Positions 1-9,800 of a DNA stretch of 64,000 nt are shown here, one piece after another (the stretch's first letter is position 1; every line of letters starts with the position of its first letter). The DNA comes from Erinaceus europaeus. Lineage: Eukaryota > Chordata > Mammalia > Eulipotyphla > Erinaceidae. The stretch lies in NCBI RefSeq assembly GCF_950295315.1, contig NC_080181.1:35431375-35495374 (forward strand), in the 5' to 3' direction. Made by a program: the position numbers and the translations under genes. A model generated the notes under the pieces. That model worked only from the letters and a program-made list of their open reading frames with translations, did no database searches and was not told the DNA's origin.

Positions 1-62
1 AGGAGGAGGAGGAGGAGGAGGAGGAGGAGGAGGAGGGGAAGGAGGGCAGCTGTCAGTAGGCA
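1..62. repeat. End of the unit preceding unit 1 (partial)
   Basis: The window opens inside a GAG tract (to about position 36), followed by the GGGAAGGAGGGCAGC unit end. The array therefore continues to the left. Confidence 0.95.
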
Positions 63-167
63 ATGGTATTAATAGAGGCCTCCACTATGGAGGCATGTGT
101 CCAGGCAGTCACCCACCCAACCTCAGGGGCAGCTCAGGGCACCCAGGGACCTGGTGTGGGTATCTCT

Positions 168-178
168 GGGGGGGGGGG
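168..178. repeat. Variable G homopolymer
   Basis: Eleven Gs after GTATCTCT, followed by ACTGTCAGTCAGTCAGCAGG. Across units the run varies from 9 to 12 (9 in unit 12; 10 in units 6-9, 13 and 15; 12 in units 3, 5 and 16-19). This shifts local reading frames between units. Confidence 0.9.
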
Positions 179-333
179 ACTGTCAGTCAGTCAGCAGGAC
201 TGTGTGTAAGTGCACATGGTGGGACAGGGGCCTGGCGGCCCTTGGCCCCCAGCCCTGGGCTGTCAGATGCCTGCCCCGTGGCCAGACACCCCCCACTCTG
301 CCCATAGCCCCTAGGCCCGGCCCACCTGCTCCT

Positions 334-417
334 GTTTTGGCCTTGGGCTCTGGCTCTGGTGGCTGGCCACCACCAGTTTTGGCCTGGGGCTCTGGGTCTG
401 GTGGCTGGCCACCACCC
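334..417. repeat. Two tandem 42-bp modules with internal inverted repeat
   Basis: Modules 334-375 and 376-417 both read GTTTTGGCC, then a GGCTCTG stretch, then CTGGTGGCTGGCCACCAC. GGTGGC and GCCACC are inverted around TG, so each module can form a short hairpin. The second module accumulates variants (GGGTCTGG in unit 1, TGTCTGG elsewhere). The pair is present in every unit. Confidence 0.85.
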
Positions 418-455
418 CTCAGGTCAAGTTAAGGTTCGGGGTCATGGCTGCTGGT

Positions 456-468
456 CCACTGGATGGGC
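456..468 (+). promoter_or_regulatory. Weak CTCF-core-like site (unit 1)
   Basis: CCACTGGATGGGC matches the CCASYAGRKGGC core at 10 of 12 positions; the mismatches are G for A at position 6 and G for C at position 12. The flanks fit poorly. It recurs in every unit, and units 16-19 lose another core match (GGATGTGC). This is a motif-level resemblance only. Confidence 0.2.
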
Positions 469-790
469 AGGGTCCCCGCTACCTAGCAACCGCAGGAGCC
501 ATCTGTGATGTCCTAGCCCCCGGCATTGTGTGCTGGCCACACTGGCACTGGGCAGCCCACCTGCCCTGCCACTAGGTCAGGCAGCAGCGCCCAGACGCCA
601 GGGTCCTGGCACACAGGGACGGAAGGATAGGAAGACAGTGCTGACCGACGAGGGACCTCAGGGCTGGCAGCCAAGAGAAGAAAGAAGGAGGTGTACCCGG
701 GATCCAGGGAGCCCAGGCCAGAGCTGCCTGCATGCCTGCCTGCCTTCCTGGATGTCTGTATGCTGCCTATGTCCAGGTAGGTTTCTCAGG

Positions 791-894
791 TCCCCTCCAC
801 TCCTGTCCTCTCCTGTCCTCTCCTCTCCTCTCCATCCTTTCCCCTCTCCGCTCCTCTGCACCTTGCTTCTCTCCTCTTGTCTGTCCTCTCTTCC
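791..894. repeat. Pyrimidine tract (TCCTC-rich)
   Basis: About 100 bases of almost only C and T, built on TCCTCTCC and TCCTG motifs. It lies between a consensus-like splice donor (CAG|GTAGGT at 777) and an acceptor-like CTCACCAG ending at 912. Its length appears stable between units, unlike the other simple repeats. Confidence 0.85.
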
Positions 895-1164
895 GGGTGC
901 CCTGCTCACCAGCTCCAGCACTCGTGAAGGTTCTCCAGTGACCGCTGCTTGCAACCCCTTCCACCCCCTCCCTTCCCTGATGTGACCCAGCTCACAGGGT
1001 CACCGGCTCACCCCACCCACACCCACACCCGCCAACACATTCCCTGGTTCAGCCCCACTGCCCTATTCAGCCGAACTGGCTCCTTTGCAACCTACCTGTG
1101 CAGCGTTGATTGTCTTCATCATTCAAGGAGAGACCTCCTTTTGTACTTAGCTTGGTTGACTGGT

Positions 1165-1214
1165 GGATGGATGGATGATGGATGGATGGATGGATGGATG
1201 GATGGATGGATGGA
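1165..1214. repeat. GGAT microsatellite
   Basis: A GGAT tract with one GATGATGG interruption. It is one of the main sources of unit length variation: shortest in unit 15, longest in units 11 and 13, with a GAATGG interruption in unit 4. Confidence 0.95.
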
Positions 1215-1299
1215 CACGTCAATGGATTGGTATTGTACAGGCAAAGCACCATCTATAGGGGTAGCTGAGACCGCTGGTTTCAGAGCTCTAGTCTGCTGT

Positions 1300-1530
1300 C
1301 AAATGTAAAGCATTAATTTATCAATAACAAAATTGAATAAGTACATAAATAAATAAATAAATATAAAAACTGGGTTAAAACATACATGGCGTCTTTGCCT
1401 TTCTGAATATGGTTGCTGTGAGGATCTTAACAAGGAAAGCAGTGTCCTGAGTAGCCCCTTGAAATAGTGGAATATTTCATTTTCCTTTCTTTTTCTTTTT
1501 CTTTTTCTTCTTTTACTTTCTATGTTCTTG
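1300..1530. repeat. AT-rich stretch with AAAT and CTTTTT repeats
   Basis: Contains an AAAT tract at about 1345-1369 and a CTTTTT tract at about 1478-1520, separated by ordinary sequence. AAAT is expanded and ends differently (GAATAAAC) in units 16-19; CTTTTT is expanded only in unit 2. AATAAA hexamers occur here but are expected by chance in such tracts. Confidence 0.9.
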
Positions 1531-1726
1531 ATTATTTATTGGAATAAATGGTCAGGAGTTGAGAGGGAATGGAGGCACAGAGAGTTTGAGACACAGAGAG
1601 ACACCTGCAGCACTTCTGCACCTCTTGTAAAGATTTCCACCGGCAGTTGGGGACCAGGGTCTTGAAGCCCAGTCCTCCTGCACTGTCACCTGAGTGCTTA
1701 CCTGGGTGTGGCACCACCTGGTACCC
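1531..1726 (-). mobile_element. Short tRNA-derived SINE, hedgehog-type (reference copy, unit 1)
   Basis: Read on the reverse strand it starts near 1726 with a CCAGGTGGTGCCACACC head. It then carries a B-box-like GGCTTCAAGACCC, TCCCCAACTGC and a CTGCAGGTGTCTCTCTG middle, and ends in an ATTTATTCCAATAAATAAT tail. This order (tRNA head, pyrimidine-rich body, A-rich tail) and wording match the abundant short erinaceid SINE as I remember it. It looks old: many differences from that form and a degraded promoter. The same insertion sits at the same place in all 19 units, so it predates amplification. I did not delimit target-site duplications with confidence. Confidence 0.75.
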
Positions 1727-1870
1727 TTGATGGGACACTTTTTTTTAGCAATGGAAAGAAATTCTCGTGGCAAGGTAATAAATAAATGAAGAAATAAATA
1801 AAAGTGCATTGACATTAACTCAGTGGAAACACACAGGGACATATACATGTCTGCTACCTGTATTACTAAT

Positions 1871-2243
1871 TCATTTATTTATTGATTGCCTCAAGGGCTT
1901 ATTGCCACAGCTCAGTGCCTGCGCCACCAATAATCCACAGCTCCTGCACTCCATATGTTCCCCTTTCGCTGCCCTTGTTGCTTGGTCACTGTGGTGGTGG
2001 TTATTGTTGTTGTTGTTGTTGTTGTTGTTGCTGTTGTTACTGAGCTTGCATCTGACAGAGAAAAAAGGAGAGAGGAGGGGAAATACAGAGTGGGGGGAGA
2101 AAGATAGAGCCCCTAAACACCTGCTTCACCCCCTTAAAGCGACTTCCCTGCAGGTGGGGGTCTGGGGGCCAGACCCCAGATCCTCCCACCTGTCCCCTCT
2201 TTTCGCGAGCGCCACAAGCCCTTAACCCTCTGACACACCGCCA
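1871..2243 (-). mobile_element. Long tRNA-derived SINE, hedgehog-type (reference copy, unit 1)
   Basis: On the reverse strand the head near 2243 includes AGAGGGTTAAGGGCTTGTGG. The CCCCACCTGCAGGGAAGTCG and GGTGAAGCAGGTGTTTAGGG blocks follow, then TCTATCTTTCTCCCCCC, a CCCTCCTCTCTCC body, a CAA-repeat stretch, CAAGGGCAGCGAAAGGGG, CAGGAGCTGTGGATTATTGG, GTGGCGCAGGCACTGAGC, CAATAAGCCC and an AATAAATAAATGA tail. I recognise this succession as the long hedgehog SINE. The A and B boxes are degenerate, so Pol III activity is doubtful. It is present at the same position in every unit, in the same orientation as the short SINE. Confidence 0.8.
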
Positions 2244-2530
2244 AACATCCCTGGATTTACTTGATAAGGCGATATGACCTGCCGAGTTTTGGATCCTCAT
2301 TTTCCTGAGTATCACTCCTGGAGACAGTGTCATGACACGACACAAGGAGATCTCTGGTATCAGAGAGCGCCTGGAACAGCAGCTGGGGCTCTAGTGCCAG
2401 GGCAGGAGCAACTTCCCATCCACCCTCCACGGAGTCCACCTGCCTGCATTTTGGTCCTTTTCCCTCCAAAAAAGATTTTTCCCTTTTTTCACTGAGAAAC
2501 AGGCAGCAGACTGGTTACTCAAGCAGGGGG

Positions 2531-2574
2531 AAAAAAAATAAAAAAGCCTTTTTTTTTTTTTTTTTTTTTTTTTT
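2531..2574. repeat. A-run/T-run pair
   Basis: An A-rich run (AAAAAAAATAAAAAAG) is followed at once by 26 Ts, so the DNA could form a hairpin or cruciform. Poly-T length is 26, 13, 15, 22, 17, 14, 17 in units 1-7, 14 in units 8-12, 29 and 28 in units 13 and 14, and 14 in units 15-19. Confidence 0.9.
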
Positions 2575-2627
2575 AACCGTACTGCATGACCATCTTCTGG
2601 GAAGTATAGGTTTTGAACCTGAAAACT

Positions 2628-2644
2628 CTGTCTGTCTGTCTGTG
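2628..2644. repeat. CTGT microsatellite
   Basis: Four CTGT repeats followed by GTCCTAG. No length change was seen between units. Confidence 0.8.
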
Positions 2645-3173
2645 TCCTAGTCCACAGAAAGAGCCACTAGCCCAGCCAGATGTCGTGCTCAGAATAGGGT
2701 GTTTTTGCCACTCATAGGCCTGCACAGTGCACTAGGGATTGGACAGCCTGAGACCCAAATGTTACATTGTAGATGGATTGTTTGCAGTTCTTGCTCCCCA
2801 GGACATTGGACAGTCTCAACTCCCCTACAGCCAGAAAAAAAGACTCTTGACAGCCTTAGAGCAAATGGAGTGGCTGGGAGATGGGAGAGTGTTGCATGTG
2901 TGGGCTGCTCATGCCCAGGTGTCTGTGGGGGGCCATGGCAGAGGCTGTAAGGGGGCAAGGGGGCAGAAGGAGACTGGTTGAGAGGCAGACTGCAGGCAGG
3001 GGAGCCCCTGAGGGTTTGCAGTGCTGTGTGTGGGTGTGGTGGCAGGGGGTTAGGGCAGGTCCCCCTGCTGGATGGTGAGATGGCAGCTGGGCTGGCCCAG
3101 GTAACCCAGGGCTGAAGGGAAGCAGCAGGGTGGCAGGAAAGTAGCGCAGGGAGGCACACAGTAGATGTTAGTT

Positions 3174-3209
3174 GGGGAGCTGGGGAACAGGGGGCAAGGG
3201 GAAAGAGGG
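3174..3209 (+). other. G-quadruplex motif with five G-tracts
   Basis: GGGG-AGCT-GGGG-AACA-GGGGG, then CAA-GGGG-AAAGA-GGG: five tracts with loops of 3-5 bases, which fits the canonical G3+N1-7 pattern. It lies in a G-rich, purine-skewed segment (about 2930-3260) that also has GGGGGCAAGGGGG. The motif is kept in all complete units. Folding is predicted from pattern only. Confidence 0.6.
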
Positions 3210-3393
3210 CATCCTTGAGGAAGTGTCTGGTCTAGAGAGTGGGGGGAGCTGGAGGCATGGAAGGTCCCAGGAATCAGGGACTGACAGGACCAGATACCTG
3301 CACCCACCCACTGGATAGAAGCTGCAGCAGCCAGAGCAGATGCCCAAAGTGAGTCCCTTTGAGGATGAGGAAGTTGAGGAGGAGGTGAAGGAA

Positions 3394-3450
3394 GAGGAGG
3401 AGGAGGAGGAGGAGGAGGAGGAGGAGGAGGAGGAGGAGGAGGAGGAGGAG
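3394..3450. repeat. GAG trinucleotide tract closing the unit
   Basis: (GAG)19, followed by GGGAAGGAGGGCAGC. Lengths at unit ends include 19, 11, 16, 13 (units 1-4); GAGCAG(GAG)10 in units 5-8; 10 in units 9-11; 20 in unit 12; 12 in 13; 16 in 14; 11 in units 15-18. The mirror-symmetric purine tract could adopt triplex structure. Confidence 0.95.
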
Positions 3451-3477
3451 GGGAAGGAGGGCAGCTGTCAGTAGGCA

Positions 3478-6400
3478 ATGGTATTAATAGAGGCCTCCAC
3501 TATGGAGGCATGTGTCCAGGCAGTCACCCACCCAACCTCAGGGGCAGCTCAGGGCACCCAGGGACCTGGTGTGGGTATCTGTGGGGGGGGGGGACTGTCA
3601 GTCAGTCAGCAGGACTGTGTGTAAGTGCACATGGTGGGACAGGGGCCTGGCGGCCCTTGGCCCCCAGCCCTGGGCTGTCAGATGCCTGCCCCGTGGCCAG
3701 ACACCCCCCACTCTGCCCATAGCCCCTAGGCCCGGCCCACCTGCTCCTGTTTTGGCCTTGGGCTCTGGCTCTGGTGGCTGGCCACCACCAGTTTTGGCCT
3801 GGGGCTCTGTGTCTGGTGGCTGGCCACCACCCCTCAGGTCAAGTTAAGGTTCGGGGTCATGGCTGCTGGTCCACTGGATGGGCAGGGTCCCCGCTACCTA
3901 GCAACCGCAGGAGCCATCTGTGATGTCCTAGCCCCCGGCATTGTGTGCTGGCCACACTGGCACTGGGCAGCCCACCTGCCCTGCCACTAGGTCAGGCAGC
4001 AGCGCCCAGACGCCAGGGCCCTGGCACACAGGGACGGAAGGATAGGAAGACAGTGCTGACCGACGAGGGACCTCAGGGCTGGCAGCCAAGAGAAGAAAGA
4101 AGGAGGTGTACCCGGGATCCAGGGAGCCCAGGCCAGAGCTGCCTGCATGCCTGCCTGCCTTCCTGGATGTCTGTATGCTGCCTATGTCCAGGTAGGTTTC
4201 TCAGGTCCCCTCCACTCCTGTCCTCTCCTGTCCTCTCCTCTCCTCTCCATCCTTTCCCCTCTCCGCTCCTCTGCACCTTGCTTCTCTCCTCTTGTCTGTC
4301 CTCTCTTCCGGGTGCCCTGCTCACCAGCTCCAGCACTCGTGAAGGTTCTCCAGTGACCGCTGCTTGCAACCCCTTCCACCCCCTCCCTTCCTTGATGTGA
4401 CCCAGCTCACAGGGTCACCGGCTCACCCCACCCACACCCACACCCGCCAACACATTCCCTGGTTCAGCCCCACTGCCCTATTCAGCCGAACTGGCTCCTT
4501 TGCAACCTACCTGTGCAGCGTTGATTGTCTTCATCATTCAAGGAGAGACCTCCTTTTGTACTTAGCTTGGTTGACTGGTGGATGGATGGATGATGGATGG
4601 ATGGATGGATGGATGGATGGACACGTCAATGGATTGGTATTGTACAGGCAAAGCACCATCTATAGGGGTAGCTGAGACCGCTGGTTTCAGAGCTCTAGTC
4701 TGCTGTCAAATGTAAAGCATTAATTTATCAATAACAAAATTGAATAAGTACATAAATAAATAAATAAATATAAAAACTGTGTTAAAACATACATGGCGTC
4801 TTTGCCTTTCTGAATATGGTTGCTGTGAGGATCTTAACAAGGAAAGCAGTGTCCTGAGTAGCCCCTTGAAATAGTGGAATATTTCATTTTCCTTTCTTTT
4901 TCTTTTTCTTTTTCTTTTTCTTTTTCTTCTTTTACTTTCTATGTTCTTGATTATTTATTGGAATAAATGGTCAGGAGTTGAGAGGGAATGGAGGCACAGA
5001 GACACAGAGAGACACCTGCAGCACTTCTGCACCACTTGTAAAGATTTCCACCGGCAGTTGGGGACCAGGGTCTTGAAGCCCAGTCCTCCTGCACTGTCAC
5101 CTGAGTGCTTACCTGGGTGTGGCACCACCTGGTACCCTTGATGGGACACTTTTTTTTAGCAATGGAAAGAAATTCTCGTGGCAAGGTAATAAATAAATGA
5201 AGAAATAAATAAAAGTGCATTGACATTAACTCAGTGGAAACACACAGGGACATATACATGTCTGCTACCTGTATTACTAATTCATTTATTTATTAATTGC
5301 CTCAAGGGCTTATTGCCACAGCTCAGTGCCTGCGCCACCAATAATCCACAGCTCCTGCACTCCATATGTTCCCCTTTCGCTGCCCTTGTTGCTTGGTCAC
5401 TGTGGTGGTGGTTATTGTTGTTGTTGTTGTTGTTGTTGTTGCTGTTGTTACTGAGCTTGCATCTGACAGAGAAAAAGGAGAGAGGAGGGGAAATACAGAG
5501 TGGGGGGAGAAAGATAGAGCCCCTAAACACCTGCTTCACCCCCTTAAAGCGACTTCCCTGCAGGTGGGGGTCTGGGGGCCAGACCCCAGATCCTCCCACC
5601 TGTCCCCTCTTTTCGCGAGCGCCACAAGCCCTTAACCCTCTGACACACCGCCAAACATCCCTGGATTTACTTGATAAGGCGATATGACCTGCCGAGTTTT
5701 GGATCCTCATTTTCCTGAGTATCACTCCTGGAGACAGTGTCATGACACGACACAAGGAGATCTCTGGTATCAGAGAGCGCCTGGAACAGCAGCTGGGGCT
5801 CTAGTGCCAGGGCAGGAGCAACTTCCCATCCACCCTCCACGGAGTCCACCTGCCTGCATTTTGGTCCTTTTCCCTCCAAAAAAGATTTTTCCCTTTTTTC
5901 ACTGAGAAACAGGCAGCAGACTGGTTACCCAAGCAGGGGGAAAAAAAATAAAAAAGCCTTTTTTTTTTTTTAACCGTACTGCATGACCATCTTCTGGGAA
6001 GTATAGGTTTTGAACCTGAAAACTCTGTCTGTCTGTCTGTGTCCTAGTCCACAGAAAGAGCCACTAGCCCAGCCAGATGTCGTGCTCAGAATAGGGTGTT
6101 TTTGCCACTCATAGGCCTGCACAGTGCACTAGGGATTGGACAGCCTGAGACCCAAATGTTACATTGTAGATGGATTGTTTGCAGTTCTTGCTCCCCAGGA
6201 CATTGGACAGTCTCAACTCCCCTACAGCCAGAAAAAAAGACTCTTGACAGCCTTAGAGCAAATGGAGTGGCAGGGAGATGGGAGAGTGTTGCATGTGTGG
6301 GCTGCTCATGCCCAGGTGTCTGTGGGGGGCCATGGCAGAGGCTGTAAGGGGGCAAGGGGGCAGAAGGAGACTGGTTGAGAGGCAGACTGCAGGCAGGGGA

Positions 6401-6850
6401 GCCCCTGAGGGTTTGCAGTGCTGTGTGTGGGTGTGGTGGCAGGGGGTTAGGGCAGGTCCCCCTGCTGGATGGTGAGATGGCAGCTGGGCTGGCCCAGGTA
6501 ACCCAGGGCTGAAGGGAAGCAGCAGGGTGGCAGGAAAGTAGCGCAGGGAGGCACACAGTAGATGTTAGTTGGGGAGCTGGGGAACAGGGGGCAAGGGGAA
6601 AGAGGGCATCCTTGAGGAAGTGTCTGGTCTAGAGAGTGGGGGGAGCTGGAGGCATGGAAGGTCCCAGGAATCAGGGACTGACAGGACCAGATACCTGCAC
6701 CCACCCACTGGATAGAAGCTGCAGCAGCCAGAGCAGATGCCCAAAGTGAGTCCCTCTGAGGATGAGGAAGTTGAGGAGGAGGTGAAGGAAGAGGAGGAGG
6801 AGGAGGAGGAGGAGGAGGAGGAGGGGAAGGAGGGCAGCTGTCAGTAGGCA
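3478..6850. repeat. Macrosatellite unit 2
   Basis: 3373 bp. The short SINE (4950-5137) lacks 8 bp of its GAGAGTTTGAGACAC stretch, and the CTTTTT tract before it has two extra repeats. The long SINE is at about 5282-5653; it has five instead of six As in the GAGAAAAAAGG run, which shifts the reading frames of that region. GGAT is shortened, poly-T is 13, and GAG is 11. Private bases include GTATCTGTGG and CCTTGATGTG. Confidence 0.97.
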
Positions 6851-9800
6851 ATGGTATTAATAGAGGCCTCCACTATGGAGGCATGTGTCCAGGCAGTCAC
6901 CCACCCAACCTCAGGGGCAGCTCAGGGCACCCAGGGACCTGGTGTGGGTATCTCTGGGGGGGGGGGGACTGTCAGTCAGTCAGCAGGACTGTGTGTAAGT
7001 GCACATGGTGGGACAGGGGCCTGGCGGCCCTTGGCCCCCAGCCCTGGGCTGTCAGATGCCTGCCCCGTGGCCAGACACCCCCCACTCTGCCCATAGCCCC
7101 TAGGCCCGGCCCACCTGCTCCTGTTTTGGCCTTGGGCTCTGGCTCTGGTGGCTGCCCACCACCAGTTTTGGCCTGGGGCTCTGTGTCTGGTGGCTGGCCA
7201 CCACCCCTCAGGTCAAGTTAAGGTTCGGGGTCATGGCTGCTGGTCCACTGGATGGGCAGGGTCCCCGCTACCTAGCAACCGCAGGAGCCATCTGTGATGT
7301 CCTAGCCCCCGGCATTGTGTGCTGGCCACACTGGCACTGGGCAGCCCACCTGCCCTGCCACTAGGTCAGGCAGCAGCGCCCAGACGCCAGGGCCCTGGCA
7401 CACAGGGACGGAAGGATAGGAAGACAGTGCTGACCGACGAGGGACCTCAGGGCTGGCAGCCAAGAGAAGAAAGAAGGAGGTGTACCCGGGATCCAGGGAG
7501 CCCAGGCCAGAGCTGCCTGCATGCCTGCCTGCCTTCCTGGATGTCTGTATGCTGCCTATGTCCAGGTAGGTTTCTCAGGTCCCCTCCACTCCTGTCCTCT
7601 CCTGTCCTCTCCTCTCCTCTCCATCCTTTCCCCTCTCCGCTCCTCTGCACCTTGCTTCTCTCCTCTTGTCTGTCCTCTCTTCCGGGTGCCCTGCTCACCA
7701 GCTCCAGCACTCGTGAAGGTTCTCCAGTGACCGCTGCTTGCAACCCCTTCCACCCCCTCCCTTCCCTGATGTGACCCAGCTCACAGGGTCACCGGCTCAC
7801 CCCACCCACACCCACACCTGCCAACACATTCCCTGGTTCAGCCCCACTGCCCTATTCAGCCGAACTGGCTCCTTTGCAACCTACCTGTGCAGCGTTGATT
7901 GTCTTCATCATTCAAGGAGAGACCTCCTTTTGTACTTAGCTTGGTTGACTGGTGGATGGATGGATGATGGATGGATGGATGGATGGATGGATGGATGGAC
8001 ACGTCAATGGATTGGTATTGTACAGGCAAAGCACCATCTATAGGGGTAGCTGAGAACGCTGGTTTCAGAGCTCTAGTCTGCTGTCAAATGTAAAGCATTA
8101 ATTTATCAATAACAAAATTGAATAAGTACATAAATAAATAAATAAATATAAAAACTGGGTTAAAACATACATGGCGTCTTTGCCTTTCTGAATATGGTTG
8201 CTGTGAGGATCTTAACAAGGAAAGCAGTGTCCTGAGTAGCCCCTTGAAATAGTGGAATATTTCATTTTCCTTTCTTTTTCTTTTTCTTTTTCTTCTTTTA
8301 CTTTCTATGTTCTTGATTATTTATTGGAATAAATGGTCAGGAGTTGAGAGGGAATGGAGGCACAGAGAGTTTGAGACACAGAGAGACACCTGCAGCACTT
8401 CTGCACCACTTGTAAAGATTTCCACCGGCAGTTGGGGACCAGGGTCTTGAAGCCCAGTCCTCCTGCACTGTCACCTGAGTGCTTACCTGGGTGTGGCACC
8501 ACCTGGTACCCTTGATGGGACACTTTTTTTAGCAATGGAAAGAAATTCTCGTGGCAAGGTAATAAATAAATGAAGAAATAAATAAAAGTGCATTGACATT
8601 AACTCAGTGGAAACACACAGGGACATATACATGTCTGCTACCTGTATTACTAATTCATTTATTTATTAATTGCCTCAAGGGCTTATTGCCACAGCTCAGT
8701 GCCTGCGCCACCAATAATCCACAGCTCCTGCACTCCATATGTTCCCCTTTCGCTGCCCTTGTTGCTTGGTCACTGTGGTGGTGGTTATTGTTGTTGTTGT
8801 TGTTGTTGTTGTTGCTGTTGTTACTGACCTTGCATCTGACAGAGAAAAAAGGAGAGAGGAGGGGAAATACAGAGTGGGGGGAGAAAGATAGAGCCCCTAA
8901 ACACCTGCTTCACCCCCTTAAAGCGACTTCCCTGCAGGTGGGGGTCTGGGGGCCAGACCCCAGATCCTCCCACCTGTCCCCTCTTTTCGCGAGCGCCACA
9001 AGCCCTTAACCCTCTGACACACCGCCAAACATCCCTGGATTTACTTGATAAGGCGATATGACCTGCCGAGTTTTGGATCCTCATTTTCCTGAGTATCACT
9101 CCTGGAGACAGTGTCATGACACGACACAAGGAGATCTCTGGTATCAGAGAGCGCCTGGAACAGCAGCTGGGGCTCTAGTGCCAGGGCAGGAGCAACTTCC
9201 CATCCACCCTCCACGGAGTCCACCTGTCTGCATTTTGGTCCTTTTCCCTCCAAAAAAGATTTTTCCCTTTTTTCACTGAGAAACAGGCAGCAGACTGGTT
9301 ACCCAAGCAGGGGGAAAAAAAATAAAAAAGCCTTTTTTTTTTTTTTTAACCGTACTGCATGACCATCTTCTGGGAAGTATAGGTTTTGAACCTGAAAACT
9401 CTGTCTGTCTGTCTGTGTCCTAGTCCACAGAAAGAGCCACTAGCCCAGCCAGATGTCGTGCTCAGAATAGGGTGTTTTTGCCACTCATAGGCCTGCACAG
9501 TGCACTAGGGATTGGACAGCCTGAGACCCAAATGTTACATTGTAGATGGATTGTTTGCAGTTCTTGCTCCCCAGGACATTGGACAGTCTCAACTCCCCTA
9601 CAGCCAGAAAAAAAGACTCTTGACAGCCTTAGAGCAAATGGAGTGGCTGGGAGATGGGAGAGTGTTGCATGTGTGGGCTGCTCATGCCCAGGTGTCTGTG
9701 GGGGGCCATGGCAGAGGCTGTAAGGGGGCAAGGGGGCAGAAGGAGACTGGTTGAGAGGCAGACTGCAGGCAGGGGAGCCCCTGAGGGTTTGCAGTGCTGT

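Larger units (their letters stand above)
179..1164. other. GC-rich segment without a supported gene
   Basis: This holds the 42-bp modules, the pyrimidine tract and roughly twenty scattered CpGs, too few for a clear CpG island. A 151-codon forward frame (530-985) recurs in all units. Its between-unit changes (G/D, P/H, P/S) are mostly amino-acid changing, its ATG has no clear context, and its sequence is compositionally biased. I see no domain, so no gene is called. Confidence 0.7.
2244..3390. other. Segment between long SINE and GAG tract without a supported gene
   Basis: Single-copy-like sequence apart from the A/T runs, CTGT repeat and G-rich part. Reverse-strand frames of 130-156 codons recur here, but they are proline/serine-rich readings of G-rich DNA with no recognisable domain, and they overlap one another. 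Confidence 0.7.
63..3477. repeat. Macrosatellite unit 1 (reference unit, longest)
   Basis: This complete 3415-bp unit is used for the sub-feature entries. Its length comes mainly from a 26-base poly-T at 2549 and a (GAG)19 tract at 3394. Private variants are GGGTCTGG in the second 42-bp module and CTCTTG for CACTTG in the short SINE. It shares GGCTGGGAG near 2873 and CCCTTTGAGG near 3354 only with unit 3. The long SINE reads ACTGAGC before its CAA-complement tail, shared with unit 2, where the others read ACTGACC. Confidence 0.97.

Noticed and set aside
530..985. 151-codon forward open frame repeated in all 19 units
   Set aside because: Its conservation follows from near-identical DNA. Between-unit changes are largely amino-acid changing, the sequence is low complexity, and no domain is recognisable.
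1300..1560. Polyadenylation signals (AATAAA)
   Set aside because: The hexamers fall in AAAT tracts and a SINE tail, where they are expected by composition; no gene leads into them.
1809..2225. 138-codon forward frame with a poly-leucine stretch resembling a membrane segment
   Set aside because: The leucines come from the GTT repeat of the long SINE read in another frame; the whole frame lies over the SINE.
1531..2243. Functional tRNA genes
   Set aside because: The tRNA-like heads belong to SINEs, with degraded A and B boxes and no intact cloverleaf.
2689..3159. 156-codon reverse-strand open frame repeated in each unit
   Set aside because: A reading of G-rich DNA as a proline/serine/cysteine-rich chain without domain or start context; unit 16 alters its end by a frameshift without any sign of constraint.
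63..3477. D4Z4-type macrosatellite carrying a DUX-like double-homeobox gene
   Set aside because: Unit size is similar (3.4 versus 3.3 kb), but no open frame resembles a homeodomain and GC-rich D4Z4 features are absent.
3050..3478. Reverse-strand poly-proline frame over the GAG tract
   Set aside because: Poly-P is the complement reading of GAG repeats; its length follows tract length in each unit.
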